From positions 1,488,001 to 1,552,000 of the forward strand of contig NZ_OU745391.1 in NCBI RefSeq assembly GCF_916618895.1: a stretch of 64,000 bases of DNA, written 5' to 3'. The stretch is from Pseudoclavibacter sp. Marseille-Q3772 (GTDB lineage Bacteria; Actinomycetota; Actinomycetes; Actinomycetales; Microbacteriaceae). A program made the translations under genes and the position numbers. Below are positions 59,413 through 64,000 of the stretch, piece after piece. Every line of letters begins with the position of its first letter. Position 1 is the first letter of the stretch. The notes under the pieces are model-generated. The model saw nothing but the letters and a program-made list of their open reading frames with translations. It was not told the origin of the DNA and did no database searches.

Positions 59413-60498
59413 ATGGCTGGACTTTTTAACTGGTTCAAACGCGACGAGGAACCGAATCGTCAGGATCCCGCAATGCAGCACGCATTTGCGGAACAGGAGG
59501 CGTTTGCTCAATCGCCCGTGTATCCGGTAAACGCGTTCGAGCAGGCCGGCACTCACGATCCGCACGCGCAGGTACACCACGACACGTACGAGCAGGCGCG
59601 ACCGTTTGACGACGCTGAGCAGCAACCGATGTCGCCGGAACCCGCGGCATCCGAGCCGGTTGAACCGGTTGAGCCGGTTGAGTTTGCTGCGTCGTTCGAC
59701 GAAACGCAGCCGTCGGTACCGCAGCCGGAACCGATTGCCGCCGTGAATCCGCGGCCGCGTGACCGGTCGCGCGACACGGCTCGCCACGTTGGCGGAGCGT
59801 TCGTCGACGAGTTACCGATTGGCGAGTCGGGCCGCCGGCCCGAGCTCCGCGACCCGGACGACGACACGGCGAGCCACGACGAACCACGCGGTGAAGACAC
59901 TGCCGTAGCCGCGGCGTTCGACGACACGGCGTACGACGACGGGCCGAGCAGCGAAGATGCCGCATTCGCCGCAGCGTTCGACGACGCCGCAGTCGCCGCC
60001 GCGTACGAAGACTCGGCGGAGTCGCAGCACGCCGCCTCACCAAGCCCCGCTTCCGAACACCCGGACGCGGAAACTCCGAGCACCGAACCAAACATCGGTG
60101 CCGATCCAGCAACAGAAGGGACCTCGCCAATGGCACAACTTGACCAGACCGTGAATGAACTGCTTTCCATCGACGGCGCCACTGGTGCGGCAATCGTGGA
60201 CATCGACTCGGGCATGGCGCTCGCATTCGGTGGTGCACCGGGCTTCGACCTCAGCGTTGCCGCAGCTGGTAACTCGAACGTAGTTCGCGCAAAGATGACC
60301 ACCATGCGCGACATTGGCCTCACCGGCGAAATCGAAGACATCATGATTACGCTGAACGCGCAGTACCACCTCATCAACATTCTGGCGTCGGAGGGTACCG
60401 CAGGTCTGTTCATCTACCTCACCCTCGACCGCGCCAAGGCAAACCTGGCCCTGGCGCGCCACAAGCTCAAGCAGGTCGCCAAGCAGGTTTCGGTCTAG
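59413..60498 (+). CDS. Roadblock/LC7-domain protein with long acidic N-terminal region
   Basis: 361 residues. N-terminus 'MAGLFNWFKRDEE', then ~225 residues of low-complexity Glu/Ala/Pro/Asp sequence with imperfect repeats ('AVAAAFDDTAYDDGPSSEDAAFAAAFDDAAVAAAYED'). The C-terminal ~120 residues are a roadblock/LC7 domain ('NELLSIDGATGAAIVDIDSGMALA...VVRAKMTTMRDIGLTGEIEDIMITL'). Roadblock proteins normally regulate small Ras-like GTPases; none is seen here. AAGGGA lies 8 nt before the in-frame ATG 60130, so a free 122-residue roadblock form may also be made. Confidence 0.8.
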   Translation: MAGLFNWFKRDEEPNRQDPAMQHAFAEQEAFAQSPVYPVNAFEQAGTHDPHAQVHHDTYEQARPFDDAEQQPMSPEPAASEPVEPVEPVEFAASFDETQPSVPQPEPIAAVNPRPRDRSRDTARHVGGAFVDELPIGESGRRPELRDPDDDTASHDEPRGEDTAVAAAFDDTAYDDGPSSEDAAFAAAFDDAAVAAAYEDSAESQHAASPSPASEHPDAETPSTEPNIGADPATEGTSPMAQLDQTVNELLSIDGATGAAIVDIDSGMALAFGGAPGFDLSVAAAGNSNVVRAKMTTMRDIGLTGEIEDIMITLNAQYHLINILASEGTAGLFIYLTLDRAKANLALARHKLKQVAKQVSV

Positions 60499-60514
60499 TC
60501 CCGAACCTATCCCC

Positions 60515-60548
60515 AAACTGCCTCGCCCGCGATCGGGCGGGGCAGTTT
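60515..60548 (+). terminator. Terminator after the roadblock gene
   Basis: 15-bp stem AAACTGCCTCGCCCG / CGGGCGGGGCAGTTT (one G-U) with a CGAT loop, followed by CGTTGT. Confidence 0.85.
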
Positions 60549-60588
60549 CGTTGTCTGAGGCGCTTGCCGCGCGGGGTAGCCTTGACGA

Positions 60589-62004
60589 GTGAACGCTGTA
60601 CTCTGCGCTGTGGTCGTGATGCTGGCGCTTGCCGTCGCCCGATTGCACGTTGTGCTCGCCCTATTTCTCGGCGCGCTCGTTGGTGGCTTGATCGGCGGAC
60701 TCGGACTTGACGGCACCCTGCTCGCCTTCCAAGACGGACTCACCGGCGGCGCCAGGCTCGCGCTGAACTACGCCATGCTCGGCGCGTTCGCAGTTGCGGT
60801 TGCCAGTGCCGGGCTGCCGAAACTGCTCGCCAGTTGGTTCGTGACCCGTATTGACGATGCGGATGCGGCAACCGCGAAACGCGCCGAAACCGTCGCCCGC
60901 TGGTCGCTCATCCTCGGAATCGTCGCGATGTCGGTAATGAGCCAGAACGTCATCCCCGTGCACATCGCGTTCATCCCGCTGCTGATTCCGCCGCTGGTGC
61001 CGATCATTTCGCGCTTGCAGCTCGACCGTCGACTCGTCGCCTGCTGCCTCACCTTCGGGCTTGTGACAACGTACATGTTCCTGCCGGTGGGTTTCGGCGC
61101 GATCTTCTTGAACGACATTCTGCTGGGCAACATTGCACAAGCCGGCTTGGATATCTCGGGGATCAACGTGATGCAGGCGATGGCCATTCCGGCGCTCGGG
61201 ATGTTCGCCGGGTTGTTGGTGGCAATCTTCGTGAGCTATCGCGCCCCGCGACGCGACGAGCTGGCTCCGGTGCTTGCCGCATCCGCGGGGAGCGGGGCAC
61301 CGACCTCTTCCGCATCCGGGCCCGGCAGTACGGTTGAGCATCCCGATGCCGACGACGCCCCGGTATCGAAGTTCAACATCATCGTCTCGGTCGTGGCACT
61401 CCTGGCCTGCTTTGGGGTGCAGTTGGCGTTTAGCTGGAGCGGGATGGAAGCCGACGGTTTGCTGCTCGGCTCCCTCGCGGGGCTTGCAGTATTCCTCGTC
61501 ACCGGTGTCGTGAAGTGGTCGGATTCGGAAGACGTGTTCAGCAACGGGATGCGGATGATGGCGCTGATCGGCTTCATCATGATCACTGCCCAGGGGTTCG
61601 CTGCGGTCATGGTCGCCACCGGACACATCGAGCCACTGGTCAACGCGACCGCGGATGTGTTCGCCGGGAATAAAGCCATCGCTGCGTTGGCGATGCTCGT
61701 CGGGGGGCTGCTGGTCACGATGGGAATCGGCTCGTCGTTCTCGACGCTGCCGATCATTGCGGCCATTTACGTGCCGCTGTGCGCAGCGCTCGGATTTTCG
61801 CCGCTCGCGACGGTGTCGCTCATCGGCACCGCCGGAGCGCTCGGCGATGCCGGCTCGCCCGCATCCGATTCGACCCTCGGCCCAACGATGGGACTCAACG
61901 TCGACGGCCAACACGACCACATCCGCGACTCGGTGATTCCAACGTTCTTGCACTTCAACCTGCCACTGCTCGCGGCGGGATGGCTTGCCGCGATGGTGCT
62001 CTAG
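60589..62004 (+). CDS. YuiF-type Na+/H+ antiporter family protein
   Basis: 471 residues, GTG start, about eleven to twelve membrane helices. 'NVIPVHIAFIPLLIPPLVP', 'FLPVGFGAIFLNDI', 'GMRMMALIGFIMITAQGFAAV' and the late segment 'TMGIGSSFSTLPIIAAIYVPLC' with 'GTAGALGDAGSPASDSTLGPT' are characteristic of the Na+/H+-antiporter YuiF/NhaC-like family. A ~50-residue hydrophilic loop rich in Ser/Ala is central. Actual substrate not proven; amino acids are an alternative for this superfamily. Confidence 0.82.
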   Translation: MNAVLCAVVVMLALAVARLHVVLALFLGALVGGLIGGLGLDGTLLAFQDGLTGGARLALNYAMLGAFAVAVASAGLPKLLASWFVTRIDDADAATAKRAETVARWSLILGIVAMSVMSQNVIPVHIAFIPLLIPPLVPIISRLQLDRRLVACCLTFGLVTTYMFLPVGFGAIFLNDILLGNIAQAGLDISGINVMQAMAIPALGMFAGLLVAIFVSYRAPRRDELAPVLAASAGSGAPTSSASGPGSTVEHPDADDAPVSKFNIIVSVVALLACFGVQLAFSWSGMEADGLLLGSLAGLAVFLVTGVVKWSDSEDVFSNGMRMMALIGFIMITAQGFAAVMVATGHIEPLVNATADVFAGNKAIAALAMLVGGLLVTMGIGSSFSTLPIIAAIYVPLCAALGFSPLATVSLIGTAGALGDAGSPASDSTLGPTMGLNVDGQHDHIRDSVIPTFLHFNLPLLAAGWLAAMVL

Positions 62005-62042
62005 CGGGGTCGACGCGGGCTGACGGCTCGACCTATAAAAAA

Positions 62043-62131
62043 GGACCCCTCGCGCACCCGCCAGAGCCCGGTTACCCTTGCTTCGTTTCCGACCTGGGGG
62101 AGTTGGCCTGGATGGCGCCACGCGAGGAGCC
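62043..62131 (-). ncRNA. ffs: Bacterial small signal recognition particle RNA (4.5S)
   Basis: About 89 nt on the minus strand. The Ffh-binding core CCCAGGTCGGAAACGAAGC, with a GGAA tetraloop and asymmetric internal loops, is followed by AAGGGTAACC, matching 4.5S RNA. Ends pair (GGCTCCTCGCG / CGCGAGGGGTCC), and a T-run follows at 62034-62040 on the minus strand as terminator. Confidence 0.9.
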
Positions 62132-62172
62132 GCACACAGTTTACCGAAGATTCACTCACACACCTAACCAAT

Positions 62173-62204
62173 GAGCCCCTCGCAGCGAGTGCAACGAGGG
62201 GCTC
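62173..62204 (-). terminator. Terminator of the APC permease gene
   Basis: Perfect 10-bp stem GAGCCCCTCG / CGAGGGGCTC, 23 nt past the permease stop on the minus strand. Confidence 0.65.
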
Positions 62205-62226
62205 AGTAGCAAGGCGGATGCGCTAC

Positions 62227-63657
62227 CTACTTTGATTGCGCAGCGTCGCGTTCAATCGCGTCCTCGTCGATCACCTTGTTGAAGCCGGTGACCGGTTGAT
62301 TCTCATCAAAGCCCTGGGTCTTCTCGCGGAAGCCCTTGGTGATAACTGCCAGATAGATCAGACCGACCGCAAGCCAGATCAGACCACCGATCAGCGCATC
62401 CACATGCAGGTTTGCCCACAGCACGCCGGTCATGATGAATCCGATAGCGGGCATCACAATGTATTTGAAGATTTCGGATGCACTGCGGTGGTAGCCCTTG
62501 CGGATCGCGAAGTGTGCAATCACCGAGAGGTTGACGAATGAGAATGCGATCAACGCACCGAAGTTAATGAACGCCATGATCAGCTCGAGTGAGAACTCCA
62601 CGGCCAGGAGCGAAACAACACCGACGAGCACCACGTTGAGTACCGGGGTGCCGGTCTTTTCGCTCACACGACCGAAGACGCGCCGTGGCAGTACATTGTT
62701 GCGTCCCATCACCAGCAGCATGCGCGATACCGATGCGTGCGATGCCAAGCCCGAGGCAACCGTTGCCGTGAACCCGGCAGCGACGAAGATGACCTGGAAT
62801 GTCGGGCCACCAACGAGCCAGCCGATCTGCGGCAGCGGGTCATCAACGAACTCTCCGAATGGTGCGTTGTCCGGGAATCGAAGCTGTGCGAAGTATCCGG
62901 CGATGAGGAACACCAGACCGCCGAGCATCACCGTCAGCAGGATTGCCCGCGGCATCGTCTTGGTGTCTTTGGCTTCTTCGGTGTACATCGTGATCGCGTC
63001 GAAGCCGATGAAGGAGAAACACACCACGGTGGCTGCGGTCAGCACGGCGCCGAACTCCATCCCGTCATGCACAAACGGACGCGAGCTCACGACGGTTCCC
63101 GCACCCTCGCCGGCCAGCAGCTGTGCGATGACCATCACGACAAATACGACGATGATGGTCACCGTGAATGCCAGCAGCAGGCTATTGACGCTCGAGGTAC
63201 CGCGCATTGATACGGCCACAGTTGTGGTCACGGCGGCGACGTACACAATTACCCAAATCCAGCCGGGTACGTCCGGGAACATTTGCTCCATATACAGGCG
63301 GATGATCAGCGCGTTCACCATCGGCAGCAGCAAATAGTCGAGCAGCGACGTCCAGCCGACAATAAACCCGACGTTGGGGTGCATCGATTCGCGCACATAG
63401 GTGAATGCCGAACCCGCACTCGGGTACGCGCGCACCATCTTGCCGTAGCTGATGGCGGTGAAACTCATCACGACCAACGCAACCAGGTACGCCATTGGCG
63501 CAGCACCGTCGGTTTCGGCCGATACAATTCCGAACGAATCGAAGACGACGGTTGGGGTCATATACCCGAGGCCCAGGCCGACAACGGCCCATAGCCCGAG
63601 GTTGCGGCGGAGTTTACCGCCGATATCAGGGTGGTTTGATCCAGTAGTAGTGGACAT
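62227..63657 (-). CDS. APC-family amino acid permease
   Basis: 476 residues, twelve membrane helices. Start 'KLRRNLGLWAVVGLGLGYMTPTVVFDSFGIVSAETDGAAPMAYLVALVVM' with the unwound helix-1 G-x-G motif, 'YTYVRESMHPNVGFIVGWTSLLDYLLLP'-type segment, and 'VVCFSFIGFDAITMYTEEAKDTKTMPRAILLTV' in helix 6. Imports an amino acid or related compound; specificity unknown. GAGGAG precedes ATG 63657. Divergent from pta. Confidence 0.9.
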   Translation of the reverse strand: MSTTTGSNHPDIGGKLRRNLGLWAVVGLGLGYMTPTVVFDSFGIVSAETDGAAPMAYLVALVVMSFTAISYGKMVRAYPSAGSAFTYVRESMHPNVGFIVGWTSLLDYLLLPMVNALIIRLYMEQMFPDVPGWIWVIVYVAAVTTTVAVSMRGTSSVNSLLLAFTVTIIVVFVVMVIAQLLAGEGAGTVVSSRPFVHDGMEFGAVLTAATVVCFSFIGFDAITMYTEEAKDTKTMPRAILLTVMLGGLVFLIAGYFAQLRFPDNAPFGEFVDDPLPQIGWLVGGPTFQVIFVAAGFTATVASGLASHASVSRMLLVMGRNNVLPRRVFGRVSEKTGTPVLNVVLVGVVSLLAVEFSLELIMAFINFGALIAFSFVNLSVIAHFAIRKGYHRSASEIFKYIVMPAIGFIMTGVLWANLHVDALIGGLIWLAVGLIYLAVITKGFREKTQGFDENQPVTGFNKVIDEDAIERDAAQSK

Positions 63658-63831
63658 AGGTGCTCCTCGGGCAACGTTGCCAGTCGGATGGTTATTGGGG
63701 TTGTGAGCGACAGTGCTCTACACCATTCAAAATAATGAATGGAATACACATCGTACGATGCACACGCCCGTTGGGGAACCTTCGAAAATAATTTGAGGGT
63801 GAATCCACGTTCGCGCCTTAGCATGTTGACC

Positions 63832-64000
63832 GTGACTGCAAGCATTTACATCACATCGTCAGAGAGCTACTCGGGCAAGCAGGCCGTCGCGCTGGGAGTG
63901 CTCGAGGCCTTGAGCGCGCACGCGTCGAAGGTCGGCGTGTTTCGGCCCGTTGTTCAGGCAAGCGGTGAGGATGCGGTGCTCGCGAATATGGTCCGTCGCG
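63832..64000 (+). CDS. pta: Phosphate acetyltransferase N-terminal part (cut off by window edge)
   Basis: 56 codons visible from GTG 63832: 'TASIYITSSESYSGKQAVALGVLEALS..KVGVFRPVV', the P-loop-like N-domain (BioD-type) that precedes the catalytic PTA_PTB domain in long Pta enzymes. An in-frame ATG at 63823 is an alternative start. Pta converts acetyl-CoA to acetyl phosphate, and would complete the pyruvate-to-acetate route begun by the pfl operon at 24 kb. Confidence 0.8.
   Translation, partial: MTASIYITSSESYSGKQAVALGVLEALSAHASKVGVFRPVVQASGEDAVLANMVRR

Noticed and set aside
60661..62121. 486-codon minus-strand open frame
   Set aside because: Antisense shadow of the antiporter gene: Arg/His/Gln-rich translation without domains, caused by high GC at third positions.

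Overview
The window looks like a chromosomal segment of a high-GC actinobacterium, most likely a member of the Microbacteriaceae (inference). The evidence is GC-rich codon use with many GTG/TTG starts, the octamer GGATGCGG scattered across coding and non-coding DNA, a menaquinone gene cluster, a tRNA-Trp/secE/nusG/rplK/rplA block, a rplJ/rplL block with an attenuator leader, and several protein families typical of that group (DUF4229, roadblock/LC7, N-terminally extended SecE).

Layout. 0-9.6 kb: a GNAT fragment, small membrane proteins, then menaquinone genes (menD, menF, menG, long-chain polyprenyl diphosphate synthase) with a PPK2 kinase and an FprA-type reductase. 9.7-17.7 kb: cardiolipin synthase, YajQ, a ZIP metal transporter, an ABC exporter with its MerR regulator flanked by 70-bp direct repeats, tRNA-Tyr and an inositol-phosphatase-family enzyme. 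17.8-23.6 kb: an M23 peptidase, tRNA-Thr and tRNA-Met, a type VII-like triad (small helical protein, DUF1023 hydrolase, lipoprotein) and a PRC-barrel stress protein. 24.2-27.6 kb: an anaerobic pyruvate formate-lyase operon in which the glycyl-radical domain is a separate 83-residue protein. 27.5-30.4 kb: a frameshifted IS481 transposase and a MerR/DUF2268 metallopeptidase operon. 30.4-45.2 kb: MaoC pair, murB, secreted and lipoproteins, aspartate aminotransferase, secE-nusG-rplK-rplA, a hexose kinase, a decayed membrane-protein gene, a YqaJ nuclease and nnrE.

45.2-54.6 kb is an accessory island and the most unusual part. Four genes encode proteins without recognisable signal peptides that carry peptidoglycan-binding-like repeats; one of them (815 residues) also has a DUF1906 glycosidase-like domain. 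All four are preceded by the same two-box promoter (GGTTAACA, exactly 14 bp, GGCAGTA, with small variations). Each runs convergently into a gene for a membrane-anchored partner (three lipoproteins sharing a cysteine pattern, one polytopic membrane protein), and the two stop codons overlap or abut within 8 nt. A sigma-region-4-like regulator and an XRE/ImmA pair lie inside the island. I infer a dedicated cell-wall regulon of enzyme/effector plus anchor/immunity pairs; I know of no described system with this layout.

54.6-64 kb: an Ltp-domain protein next to a LuxR fragment, the L10 leader with rplJ-rplL, a cell-surface protein with an LPXTG-like tail, tRNA-Ser, an orphan sugar-type ABC ATPase beside a roadblock protein, a YuiF-type Na+/H+ antiporter, SRP RNA, an APC permease and the start of pta. 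pta together with the pfl operon suggests mixed-acid fermentation of pyruvate to formate and acetate.

Five loci carry frameshifts. Four of them (menD, the transposase, a membrane protein, immA) lie at G/C runs and may be sequence errors; the fifth is an exact 14-bp duplication.
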